Shown in pieces: positions 8,654 to 16,852 of a DNA stretch of 64,000 bases. Source of the DNA: MGBC163016 sp964518575 (GTDB lineage Bacteria > Actinomycetota > Coriobacteriia > Coriobacteriales > Eggerthellaceae); contig CAZFGW010000004.1 in the NCBI GenBank assembly GCA_964518575.1, forward strand, positions 29,612 to 93,611. The letters run 5' to 3'. The notes under the pieces are model-generated. The model did not search any database. It was not told the origin of the DNA and worked only from the letters and a program-made list of their open reading frames with translations. Each line of letters starts with the position of its first letter. Within the stretch, counting starts at the first letter, position 1. The position numbers and the translations under genes were made by a program.

Positions 8654-9934
8654 TCACTGCTTGGAAGATTCTTGGGAATTCGAAGGGTCTTGAGCGGCGT
8701 GTGAAGAAAACTCTTCGTGTGCATGCGCGCTGTTTTCAGGTGCATTCAACTCCGCGGTTTCATCTACGTTTTTCGAACCGACTTTCCAAAACTTCTTTTT
8801 GCTACGAGGTACATAGTAATGCCTGAGCACGGGTTCGAGAAGATGAAGCTTACCGATGGCAAAGCCCGTGATTGCCGCAGCAACGATGATGGCGATTGCG
8901 CGTGGGGGACCGTCCGTCTCGGCGAGCACGATCGAGCAGAGGGCGAGCGCCGCCGTCCAGAGACACATGATGAGCACGGTTTTTTGCTGTGAGAAGCCTC
9001 GCTTAAGGAGCTGGTGGTGAATGTGTCCCGTATCGGGTTGATCAACGCGTTGGTGACTGCGTAGTCGTCTGACGATGGCAACGGCGGTATCAGTGATGGG
9101 TACGCCTGCTGCCATGATCGGAACGAGAAGCGAGATGAATAGCGTTGAGCGCGCGACGGCCAACAAAGACACAATGCCGAGCGAGAGCCCAAGTACGAGC
9201 GCGCCTGAATCGCCCATGAAAATGGAGGCAGGATGCTTGTTGAAGAAAAGAAATCCAATGCAAACGCCCACGATAATCGTGCTCAGAATGGCAGCATCGT
9301 AGCGGAAGGCAAGAGAAGAGAATACGAAGATGGTGGTTGCAGATATCGCGCTGATGCCTGAAGCAAGACCATCAAGACCGTCGATCAGGTTGATGACATT
9401 CGCGAATGCGACCAGATAGAAGACCGTGATGGGGTAAGCCCAGATTCCGAAGTTGATATATTGACCGTCCTCGAAAGGATTTTGAATATAGGAGAGCAGA
9501 AGCCCCGATGCGCACACGATGCAGGCGGAGATGATCTGACCTGCGAATTTCACGGGCGCTTTCAGGTTCTTAATATCGTCGACCACACCCACGCCGAACA
9601 TGAATGCTACACCCAAAAACAGTACGGGATAGTTCACTTGTATACCCAAAAACGATTTGAACGGATTGATCCAATTCCAGTAGGTAACGCCGATGAGCAA
9701 CACGAGGCAGCTCACAATCATGCCGGCAAAAATGGCGACCCCTCCCATACGGGGAATGGGTTTGGTATTCACCCGGCGATTGTCGGGATAGTCGATAGCG
9801 TCGAGCTTTACGGCGATCCATTTGGCAACCGGGGTGAAGACAATTGTTGCGAAAAGAGCAACGAGGACCAAGATGCCGCATTCGATCCATATCATTTTAT
9901 TGGTTAACCCCAATCGCTCTGCGCCTGAGTGCAT
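8654..9934 (-). CDS. Undecaprenyl-phosphate phosphoglycosyltransferase, WecA/TagO-like (MraY superfamily)
   Basis: Up to 426 residues. It transfers a HexNAc-1-phosphate, usually GlcNAc-1-P, from UDP onto undecaprenyl phosphate, the first membrane step in wall teichoic acid-like or other glycopolymer synthesis. Family motifs are in order: RRVNTKPIPRMGGVAIF, VDDIKNLKAPVKFAGQ, NVINLIDGLDGLASG, the FFNKHPASIFMGDSGAL loop and the HIHHQLLKRGFSQ loop. About ten or eleven helices are visible, and a hydrophilic tail of ~65 residues is added at the C-terminus. The start is uncertain: ATG 9934, TTG 9913 and ATG 9895 are all in frame, and none has a strong Shine-Dalgarno site. Confidence 0.9.
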   Translation of the reverse strand: MHSGAERLGLTNKMIWIECGILVLVALFATIVFTPVAKWIAVKLDAIDYPDNRRVNTKPIPRMGGVAIFAGMIVSCLVLLIGVTYWNWINPFKSFLGIQVNYPVLFLGVAFMFGVGVVDDIKNLKAPVKFAGQIISACIVCASGLLLSYIQNPFEDGQYINFGIWAYPITVFYLVAFANVINLIDGLDGLASGISAISATTIFVFSSLAFRYDAAILSTIIVGVCIGFLFFNKHPASIFMGDSGALVLGLSLGIVSLLAVARSTLFISLLVPIMAAGVPITDTAVAIVRRLRSHQRVDQPDTGHIHHQLLKRGFSQQKTVLIMCLWTAALALCSIVLAETDGPPRAIAIIVAAAITGFAIGKLHLLEPVLRHYYVPRSKKKFWKVGSKNVDETAELNAPENSAHAHEEFSSHAAQDPSNSQESSKQ

Positions 9935-10042
9935 TCGTACACACGTAATACTATCATCAATTCAGAAAAGACTGGGCGCTGTCAGGTAGAATAACGGTGT
10001 CGAAAATCGCTGTTCCCGTCGAGGGAGGATCGGGGCGTAATC

Positions 10043-11038
10043 GTGGAAGAACTTGCCATTGTTATCGTGACCTACCGGCGCCAAGAACTTCTCTCGAAGC
10101 TTCTTGAATCGCTACTCTTTTTGAAGAGCGCTCCTTGGAAGGTATATGTGATCGATAACGAGAACTCGCCAGAGACCGCGAAGCTCGTTGAAATCTATGC
10201 ACGCCTCGTTGACGAGGGGCTCACGCAGACGCCGTGGCCAAGCGGCAAGGAGAGTTTTGTGTATGCACCGCAGCTTGAGAACACAGGCGGCGCCGGCGGA
10301 TTTTCCGAAGGAGTAAGGCTTGCATACGAGGCAGGCGCATCGTGGTTCTGGCTCATGGATGACGACGTGCGCGTTTTTCCTGACTCGATCGACAACCTTG
10401 GTAAATGGACCGATACGTTTGACGCCATTCAGGGCTCGCGCCTTGATTTCGACGGCGGTCCGTTTTTCTGGCAATACCATTTTATCGAGCGACTCGGGAT
10501 GTACGACCCCCTTGCGAAGTCCACGTTCGACCCTTCCGGTTTCAAGCCGATGAATGCTCTGTGTTTCGAAGGAGGGCTTTTCAACCGCACGGTCGTTGAT
10601 CGTATCGGGCTTCCCGATGCACGCTTCTTCATCTACTGGGATGATTGCATCTACGGGTATCTGGCGAGCAAGGTGGCGCGAACCGCGCTTGTGAGCGATG
10701 TGATCCTGCAGCGTACGCGCGATCTCAAAAACTGGGAGGTCACGGGCGTTCGCCAACTGAACTCCTCCTCGGATATGACCCGCTATCACGTGATGCGCAA
10801 CCGTGGTCATATGGCACATTATCTCGATCTTTGGGGTGATTATGATCGCGCCGGGTTTGCACTCGGTACGGTGCTCTGCTTCGCGAAAGAGCTCGTGCGT
10901 CTTGTTGTTGTGGAGAAGTCGCAGATTCGAAGCGGGATTGCATCTCTTGTGCGGGGATGGCGTGACGGGCGCACTATACTCCATGATGATCAATGGCAGC
11001 CTTATGGGAAGGGAGAACATGTCTCCGAAACGATCTAA
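10043..11038 (+). CDS. GT2 glycosyltransferase, GlfT/rhamnosyltransferase-like
   Basis: 331 residues from a GTG start. GGGAGG is present but 14 bases away, so the start is moderately certain. The motifs LAIVIVTYRRQELLSKLLESL, VIDNENSP, NTGGAGGFSEGVRLA and WFWLMDDDVRVFP are typical of the galactofuranosyl/rhamnosyl transferase branch of GT2, with DDD as the metal site. FIYWDDCIYGYLASK matches the catalytic WDD region of that branch. It overlaps the following polysaccharide deacetylase by 20 bases. A part in capsule or cell-wall glycan assembly is supported by the neighbours. Confidence 0.87.
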   Translation: MEELAIVIVTYRRQELLSKLLESLLFLKSAPWKVYVIDNENSPETAKLVEIYARLVDEGLTQTPWPSGKESFVYAPQLENTGGAGGFSEGVRLAYEAGASWFWLMDDDVRVFPDSIDNLGKWTDTFDAIQGSRLDFDGGPFFWQYHFIERLGMYDPLAKSTFDPSGFKPMNALCFEGGLFNRTVVDRIGLPDARFFIYWDDCIYGYLASKVARTALVSDVILQRTRDLKNWEVTGVRQLNSSSDMTRYHVMRNRGHMAHYLDLWGDYDRAGFALGTVLCFAKELVRLVVVEKSQIRSGIASLVRGWRDGRTILHDDQWQPYGKGEHVSETI

Positions 11039-12149
11039 AGCGCCGTATGCCATCGTTGCCGGCGTTTGTGTCTTCGCGCTTGCCTGCATCGGGTTTTCAG
11101 CAGCGAGTTTGCTTAAGGGCACCGACACTACATCTGAAAGCGAGCAGACATCTGAGCGCACCGAGCGTATGCAATCGATGGCGCAGGAGGGGCAGATCAC
11201 TGACGCTGTCCAGGACAGTGCGAAGGAGCCTTCCAAAGACATTGTTATGGCGCTTGGAGGCAGCAAGGATACCTATGTTCTCACGGGTGAGCGCTTCTTA
11301 GATGGTGGGTGTCAAGTACAGGATACCGCTGGCTTCTCCATTTCTCCTCAGGTGGAAGTAACGGGACAGGTGGATACGTCTCGTCCTGGAGATTACGAGG
11401 TCACCTACACGGCAACCATGCCGGATGGTCGGTTCAATACGGCAACGAGGACGGTGCATGTTGTCGATCACTTCGATGCTGTTGCGGATTCATTGCCTGT
11501 GCTGATGTATCACTACGTCTATACCGAGGCTGATCCTCCGGAAAACGTTGATGCGAACCACCTCTTGGATACCAAGCTTGCCGCGCAGCTCCAATATCTG
11601 AACGAGAACGGCTATTACTATCCGTCGTTCGAGGAAGTGCGGGCGTTTGTGGATGGCACTCACACGCTTCCTGCGAAAAGCGTTGTGCTCACCTTCGACG
11701 ATGCAGAGGAGCGGTTCTTGAACTATGGCATTCCGGTGCTTGATGAATATCAGGTACCGGCGACCTCATTCGTTATTTGGAGCGATGAGGACGCGGTGGA
11801 TAAAACGCTTCGGTGTGCGAGTCCGTATGTACAATTCCAATCCCATTCATTCGATATGCATCGCGCGGGCGGTGGAAAAGGGCAGGGCGGTATTTTGCAT
11901 GCGATGTCACCTGAGCAGTTGCTCGCTGATGCGACGCGGGTGAAAGAGATCATTGGCGAATATGATGCGATGGCGTACCCGTACGGTGATAATTCCGAAG
12001 ATGCATGGAATGCGCTTTCGGAAGCGGGCGCGCTTTGCGCCTTTACGGTGAAGAATGCGCATATTAAGCCTGGAGACAATCCGTATGCACTCAACCGCGT
12101 GCGCGTTTCTGGTGGTACTTCGCTCGAAGGGTTCATCGGAAGCTTATAG
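11019..12149 (+). CDS. Membrane-anchored polysaccharide deacetylase with Ig-like domain
   Basis: 376 residues from the ATG at 11019 (AAGGGAG just upstream); the longer frame from 10803 is the shadow of the preceding gene. A signal-anchor helix lies at about residues 9-29. Around residues 70-150 an Ig-like domain (DUF5011 type) reads GERFLDGGCQV...PGDYEVTYTATMPDG. A NodB-type deacetylase domain follows: LPVLMYHYV, VVLTFDDAEE with the catalytic Asp, the zinc ligands in HSFDMH, and MAYPYGDNSEDAW. Such enzymes N-deacetylate GlcNAc-containing cell-surface polysaccharides. It is the last gene after the GT2 and is probably cotranscribed with it. Confidence 0.87.
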   Translation: MSPKRSKAPYAIVAGVCVFALACIGFSAASLLKGTDTTSESEQTSERTERMQSMAQEGQITDAVQDSAKEPSKDIVMALGGSKDTYVLTGERFLDGGCQVQDTAGFSISPQVEVTGQVDTSRPGDYEVTYTATMPDGRFNTATRTVHVVDHFDAVADSLPVLMYHYVYTEADPPENVDANHLLDTKLAAQLQYLNENGYYYPSFEEVRAFVDGTHTLPAKSVVLTFDDAEERFLNYGIPVLDEYQVPATSFVIWSDEDAVDKTLRCASPYVQFQSHSFDMHRAGGGKGQGGILHAMSPEQLLADATRVKEIIGEYDAMAYPYGDNSEDAWNALSEAGALCAFTVKNAHIKPGDNPYALNRVRVSGGTSLEGFIGSL

Positions 12150-12265
12150 GGTGCTTATGCGGCGCTCGTGCCATCCGTGATGACCTGAGCGGGTGCAATG
12201 CTGATTTTTTATGTATCTTTTTCCTGCGGTGGGGAATAGATACGTCGATAAGTCCACTTTGAGTT

Positions 12266-12271
12266 TATAAT
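12266..12271 (+). promoter_or_regulatory. Candidate -10 box for the LCP gene
   Basis: A perfect TATAAT lies 48 bases before the LCP start codon in a gap of 169 bases. No convincing -35 hexamer is found at 16-18 bases upstream, so this is only a candidate. Confidence 0.35.
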
Positions 12272-12318
12272 AGGAATTTCAAATTCGGATAAAACTGTCA
12301 CGAACGAAAGAGCTGTAT

Positions 12319-13758
12319 ATGCCACATAAGCGCCGCGCTCAATCCCGAGGATCATATCCGAGCTACTCGAATGTTGCAAGCTCGGGTGGCATGACCCCAG
12401 CGTATCGACCAGCGACGAGCAATGGTCGAGCCGCGGGATACGGAACCGGAAATGTGAACAATTACGCGCGCAATGCCGCTGCCTATCATGCCGTTGCAAA
12501 GAAACAGATGGGACGGGGTAAGAAGATCGCCATTGCTATCATCGCATCGTGCCTCGCGGTGCTTCTGGGTTGCGGTACGGCTTTCGCGCTCTATATGAAC
12601 TATATCGATTCCCAGCTGAAGGGCAATCTGAGCGATCAGGAGCGCATGGCAATCTCTGACGCACTCGGTTATGGCACCTCGCTGAACGAGCCTTTCTACA
12701 TGATGCTTTTGGGATCTGATAGGCGTTCTGACGAGACCGGACCTTCACGTAGCGATACCAATATTGTCGCGCGCGTTGACCCGATCAACGATACTGTCTC
12801 CATGGTGTCCATTCCTCGCGATACGAAGATCGAGATCAAGGGACATGGAACGCAGAAATTCAACGCGGCTTATGCCTTCGGGGGAGCTGCGGGTGCTATC
12901 AAGGCGGCTGAGGAGCTTCTGGATATCGATATCACCCATTACGCCGAGGTTAGCTTCTTGGACCTTGCCGGTTTGGTTGATGCCGTTGGAGGCGTCACCG
13001 TTGAGAACGAATCGAAGATCGATAACTGGAAGTGCGATGACGGCGACGGCAATCATTACATCATCGAGAAGGGAACCCAGCACCTCAACGGCGGACAGGC
13101 GCTCACCTTCGCTCGTAACCGCGACTATCCCGACGGTGACTTTACCCGTCAGAAGCATCAGCGCGCCGTGATTGAGGGCGTTGTCGCAGCGGTTCTCGAT
13201 ATGCCTATAACGGGTATTCCCGGCGTTATCGAAGCTGCAGTCAAATGCGTGACCACGGATCTTTCTGCGCTTGACATCATCGGTTTGGCGCAGAAATTCG
13301 CCGATGCCGACGATATTGTTTTCTATTCCGCGATGCTTCCCTCATATCCGCAGAATATCAATGGGATCTCATTTGTGATCAACGATGAAGAGAAGACCGC
13401 CGAAATGATGAAACTGTTCAAGGCGGGAGAAGATCCCAGCGGTATTGTTTCGAACAAGAGCGGGAAAGATATCACAACGAGCGATATCGATACTTCGAAT
13501 ACGCTTCTGTTCGCTGATGATGACGAAGTGATCTCGGGTAATCGCAAGCCGCAGACGAACACGTCAACGCCTTCAGGCGGCAACTCCGGCAATACGGGTA
13601 GTTCTGGCAATGAGGGCGGTAACACCGGAACGACCGATCCTGATCCCGATACGCCCACTCCTCCTTCTGGAGGGGGAGACCAAGGCGGTAATGAGGATGG
13701 AGACTCAGGCGGCGGCAATGAAGGCGGTGGCGAAGGCGGGCAAACAACAAATCCGTAG
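12319..13758 (+). CDS. LytR-CpsA-Psr (LCP) glycopolymer ligase
   Basis: 479 residues. A polar N-terminus of about 70 residues precedes one transmembrane helix (KIAIAIIASCLAVLLGCGTAFALYM). The LCP domain then shows the conserved LLGSDRRSDETGPSRSDT, VSIPRDTKI, KFNAAYAFGG, LVDAVGGVTVE, GTQHLNGGQALTFARNR and DFTRQKHQRAVI. The Arg and Asp residues in these motifs bind pyrophosphate-linked polyprenol. LCP proteins attach wall teichoic acid-like or capsular polymers to peptidoglycan on the outside. The last 80 or so residues are low-complexity, rich in Gly, Asn, Thr, Pro and Asp, a likely wall-spanning spacer. The stop codon lies inside a terminator hairpin. Confidence 0.92.
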   Translation: MPHKRRAQSRGSYPSYSNVASSGGMTPAYRPATSNGRAAGYGTGNVNNYARNAAAYHAVAKKQMGRGKKIAIAIIASCLAVLLGCGTAFALYMNYIDSQLKGNLSDQERMAISDALGYGTSLNEPFYMMLLGSDRRSDETGPSRSDTNIVARVDPINDTVSMVSIPRDTKIEIKGHGTQKFNAAYAFGGAAGAIKAAEELLDIDITHYAEVSFLDLAGLVDAVGGVTVENESKIDNWKCDDGDGNHYIIEKGTQHLNGGQALTFARNRDYPDGDFTRQKHQRAVIEGVVAAVLDMPITGIPGVIEAAVKCVTTDLSALDIIGLAQKFADADDIVFYSAMLPSYPQNINGISFVINDEEKTAEMMKLFKAGEDPSGIVSNKSGKDITTSDIDTSNTLLFADDDEVISGNRKPQTNTSTPSGGNSGNTGSSGNEGGNTGTTDPDPDTPTPPSGGGDQGGNEDGDSGGGNEGGGEGGQTTNP

Positions 13759-13778
13759 GCTTTTGCGCCTACGGATTT
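13749..13778. terminator. Terminator hairpin overlapping the LCP stop codon
   Basis: A perfect 12-bp stem AAATCCGTAGGC (13749-13760) pairs with 13767-13778 around a 6-base loop. The TAG stop of the LCP gene lies in the left arm. A-rich and T-rich flanks suit bidirectional use, although the T tract is short. Confidence 0.7.
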
Positions 13779-13869
13779 ACTTGTGAAGCATTATGGTGTG
13801 GTGATGCGCTGCCTGTCGTTCGACTTGATGGACTCTCAAGCGATACGCGCCTTGAAGGAAGAGTTTCTT

Positions 13870-14241
13870 TTACGAAAGCTCGCCGTTCTGCCAAGCGGTC
13901 AGCCCTTCGATCGCTTTATCATGGGCAGCTTTCAAGTCGGGCATCATTGATTCCGCTGCTTGATATTCGCCTTGAAAGAGTGCATCTGATACCGCTGCAG
14001 CAATTTTGTAGAGCTTGTTCAGCGAGAGATTTCCGGAAACACCCTTAAGCGTATGAGCTGCATTGTAGGCAGCATCGTAATCTTTGACCTCCATTGCAGC
14101 GACAAGGTCAACGTAGTTCGTGTTCGTCAGGTATTTGAAAGCGAGTTTCTGGAACAGTTCGAGGTTGTCCCCCATACGATCCATAGCATCATCGTAATCT
14201 ATTCCATAGGGCGCCAGCTTTGCTGCCAGATTGTCAGTCAT
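13870..14241 (-). CDS. Orphan histidine phosphotransfer (Hpt) domain protein
   Basis: 123 residues from the ATG at 14241, preceded by AAAGGAA; the longer in-frame start at 14313 is weaker. The single Hpt four-helix domain carries the phosphorylatable His in NAAHTLKGVSGNLSL. Hpt proteins relay phosphate between receiver domains of hybrid kinases and response regulators. No kinase or regulator gene lies nearby, so its partners are elsewhere on the chromosome. It stands alone between two terminated regions. Confidence 0.85.
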   Translation of the reverse strand: MTDNLAAKLAPYGIDYDDAMDRMGDNLELFQKLAFKYLTNTNYVDLVAAMEVKDYDAAYNAAHTLKGVSGNLSLNKLYKIAAAVSDALFQGEYQAAESMMPDLKAAHDKAIEGLTAWQNGELS

Positions 14242-14843
14242 CGCAGTTCCTTTCCCGTTCATATATCTCTTAATAAAGTGTAGCGATATATCGATAGTAG
14301 TAGTGTATAGCACCAGCTCACGTTACCTAGCTGAGAATAATAGGTGGGATCCCATCGTTTTATCTCTGCTCCGAGGCTTTGCCGATTGATCATGCGCCAA
14401 TACACGGCGGGCGAGATAAATCTCGCCCCAACATCCACCAGATCCGTTTTCGTAATTCATTGGTTTATATCATCCTGAACCGGTCATACCTCTCACCATT
14501 CAACCTGAATCATGCTTGGGTATAGACGTTGGGACGAGATTTATCTCGTCCGCTAAGGTTGCGGTATTGGGGTCGTTGCGTTTGAAGGATCCCCGTTTGG
14601 GCAGTGCAATCGCCCAATGTTTTGTGATTGGAGTTATCGCCGCAGTTGGAACGTTGTTGGTTACGGACGGTGTCTGTCCATCCCCATCATTGATCGTCGG
14701 GCATTTTCGCCATTCTGAATGTTGCCTCTGTATAAAATACGATTTTGCTCTACCCTTATAAGATGATTCCGTGTATATTCACGGCGATAAGAACACATAT
14801 TCGATATCCCACGGGGCTGGATATTGAACGGTTAGGAGATTGT
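14242..14843. other. 602-bp intergenic region holding a full copy of the dispersed inverted-repeat element
   Basis: No credible gene was found; the plus-strand frame 14516-14761 runs through the repeat and has no ribosome site. The region contains the element at 14409-14551. Its right flank (about 14552-14592) is related to the sequence that flanks the copies near 47.8 kb. The thyX ribosome site AGGAG is at the right end. Confidence 0.6.
14409..14551 (+). repeat. Dispersed inverted-repeat element, full copy A (143 bp)
   Basis: Both ends are palindromic hairpins: GGGCGAGATAAATCTCGCCC at the left and a one-change version at the right. Extended, they form imperfect terminal inverted repeats of about 30 bases (left CCCCAACATCCACC, right GGGTATAGACGTTGGG). 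The middle holds ATCATCCTGAACCGG, TCATACC and ATTCAACC. It aligns along its whole length with the reverse complement of 46110-46251. No coding capacity was seen, so this resembles a MITE or REP/BIME-type unit. Confidence 0.75.
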
Positions 14844-15524
14844 ATGCAGGTTGAGCTGCTTTACCACACGCCCGATCCCGAACGTGCCATCGCCACAGCA
14901 GCGCGGCTGTGTTATGCGAGTGTTGGGGCTACCGAGCTCATGGAGACGATGCCTGAGGACAAGGTCAGATCGGTTCTTACCACCATCCTTGAGAGCGGTC
15001 ACTATTCGACGCTCGAGCATGCGAGCTATACGTTCGCGGTTGATGGGGTGTCGCGCGCTCTCACGCATCAGCTCGTGCGGCATCGCCTTGCGAGCTTCAA
15101 TCAGCAGTCCCAGCGGTATGTGAAGTTCAAGGACGGATTGCCCTTCGTGACACCTCCTTCGATCGCAGCGTCAGAAACCGCGCTTGAGTCCTATGATCGA
15201 TTCTTGGAGCAGGCATGCGAGACGTACCAGGCGCTCCTCGACGAAGGTATTCCCGCGGAGGATGCGCGCTTCGTGCTGCCCAACGCCGTTGAAACCAAGA
15301 TCGTCATCACCATGAACGTGCGTGAGCTCTTCCACTTTTTTGAGGTTCGCTGTTGCAAACGTGCGCAGTGGGAGATTCGTGAGCTTGCTTTAGCGATGCT
15401 CGAGCTCGTTCGCCCAACCGCACCCTTCATCTTCTACGATGCGGGTGCGCCGTGTGTTCATGGTTCATGCACCGAGGGCAAGATGTCGTGCAAGGATCCT
15501 TACGAGAGAGTCGTGCGGGACTGA
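14844..15524 (+). CDS. thyX: Flavin-dependent thymidylate synthase ThyX
   Basis: 226 residues from the ATG at 14844, preceded by AGGAG; an upstream in-frame ATG at 14745 adds 33 residues outside the family. The ThyX signature RHRxxSxNxxSxR is complete at residues 79-91 (RHRLASFNQQSQR). It methylates dUMP to dTMP using methylenetetrahydrofolate and FAD/NADPH, replacing ThyA. The C-terminal FYDAGAPCVHGSCTEGKMSC is cysteine-rich. The DUF1385 membrane protein starts 1 base after its stop, suggesting cotranscription. Confidence 0.95.
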   Translation: MQVELLYHTPDPERAIATAARLCYASVGATELMETMPEDKVRSVLTTILESGHYSTLEHASYTFAVDGVSRALTHQLVRHRLASFNQQSQRYVKFKDGLPFVTPPSIAASETALESYDRFLEQACETYQALLDEGIPAEDARFVLPNAVETKIVITMNVRELFHFFEVRCCKRAQWEIRELALAMLELVRPTAPFIFYDAGAPCVHGSCTEGKMSCKDPYERVVRD

Positions 15525-15525
15525 C

Positions 15526-16788
15526 ATGGCGAAGGAGAAGAGCGACCTTTCGCGCGCATTTAGCGAGGACGGCACCCTCAAGACCCATGTTGGTGGGCAG
15601 GCGCTCATCGAGGGCATCATGATGCGCGGTAAATACAATTGGGCGGTTGCCGTTCGCCAGCCCGATGGCGATATCTATATCGAAGAGCATGATCTTGCTT
15701 CAGGCAAGGACAAGCATAAATGGATGGGGTATCCCTTTATCCGCGGTTGCACTGCTTTAGTGGAATCGCTTGCACTCGGCTTCAAGGCGCTCGAGATCGC
15801 TGCTGAGCATGCGTTCGACGACGATGAGGAAGAGCATCAAAAGCTTGAGGAAGAGGCGAATGAGATCGTCTCGCATCTCGAAGAGCAATTCGACGATGCG
15901 CCGGTTGCTGCGATGACGCTCTCGGAAACGGACGCGCAGGAGCTTTGTGAGAACGACGCGCTTGATGCGCCCAGCAAGAGTGCTGAGTACCGCTTCGAGC
16001 CAGAAGATGCTGATCACAGCGCCGATGACGCCATCAACGGCGCCATCACTGATGACAGCAACCATGACGCCGTCAGCGAGAGCAAGAGCGAAGAGAAGGC
16101 GGAAAAGAGCGGCGAAGGCGGTCTGGGCAAAGCTGCTATGACCATCTCAATGGTGCTCGGAGTCGTCCTTGGCATCGCCCTTTTCATCATTGTGCCCGCT
16201 GTTATCACGAACTTCATCGTGGGCGAGTATGACGAGCATACCGTGCTCTGGAATGTTGTCGATGGCATTTTGCGCGTGATCGTCTTTATCTTTTATATAT
16301 GGTTGATTGGGCGCATGGAAGATATCCGGCGCATGTTCATGTATCACGGTGCAGAACACAAAACGATCCACTGTTATGAACATCAGCTGCCGCTGACTCC
16401 TGAGAATGCGCGCAGCTTCCCGCGCCTCCACGTCAGGTGCGGTACGGCGTTTTTGATCATGGTCATGCTTATCGCCATTTTGGTGTATACCATTCTTCCC
16501 ATCAACGCGTTCATTGATGCGCTGGGCATTCCCGATGGGCTGCCTAAATTGCTTCTGGTCATCGGGGTGCGTATCCTTTTCTTGCCGCTCATTGCAGGTA
16601 TTTCTTATGAGATCACGGTCAAGTGGGCCGGATCGCATCCTGATAATCCACTCGTGAAGCTCATCTTGTGGCCAGGTATGCAAATGCAGTACCTCACCAC
16701 CAACGAGCCCGATGACGAGCAGCTCGAATGTGCGATCGCGGCAATGAAGCGGGTGCTTGAGCGCGAAGAGGCTGCTGCGCGCGTCTGA
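15526..16788 (+). CDS. DUF1385 (YqhQ-like) integral membrane protein
   Basis: 420 residues from the ATG at 15526, one base after the thyX stop. The conserved N-terminal GGQALIEGIMMRGKYNWAVAVR and the later MFMYHGAEHKTIHCYEH and FPRLHVRCGTAFLI define DUF1385, whose biochemical function is unknown. A charged, mostly acidic insert of about 120 residues (EEHQKLEEEANEIVSHLEEQ and following, residues ~105-205) separates the first part from the membrane part. That insert is longer than I expect for the family. About four transmembrane helices follow. Related proteins often lie near prfA/prmC or rpmE in other Gram-positives. Confidence 0.85.
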   Translation: MAKEKSDLSRAFSEDGTLKTHVGGQALIEGIMMRGKYNWAVAVRQPDGDIYIEEHDLASGKDKHKWMGYPFIRGCTALVESLALGFKALEIAAEHAFDDDEEEHQKLEEEANEIVSHLEEQFDDAPVAAMTLSETDAQELCENDALDAPSKSAEYRFEPEDADHSADDAINGAITDDSNHDAVSESKSEEKAEKSGEGGLGKAAMTISMVLGVVLGIALFIIVPAVITNFIVGEYDEHTVLWNVVDGILRVIVFIFYIWLIGRMEDIRRMFMYHGAEHKTIHCYEHQLPLTPENARSFPRLHVRCGTAFLIMVMLIAILVYTILPINAFIDALGIPDGLPKLLLVIGVRILFLPLIAGISYEITVKWAGSHPDNPLVKLILWPGMQMQYLTTNEPDDEQLECAIAAMKRVLEREEAAARV

Positions 16789-16852
16789 ATCGACATGCGA
16801 GAAAAATGGTGTATGCTATCGCATCGACTGCCGATATAACACATGGGAGAGT

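Noticed and set aside
10803..11018. N-terminal extension of the polysaccharide deacetylase
   Set aside because: It lies inside the preceding GT2 gene in another frame; the ATG at 11019 has a good ribosome site and starts a normal signal anchor.
13560..13746. Tandem repeat DNA in the LCP gene 3' end
   Set aside because: It is a Gly/Asn/Thr/Pro low-complexity coding tail, common in wall proteins, not a separate repeat element.
14516..14761. Plus-strand reading frame of 81 codons
   Set aside because: It runs through the right end of the repeat element, has no ribosome site and no recognisable protein features.
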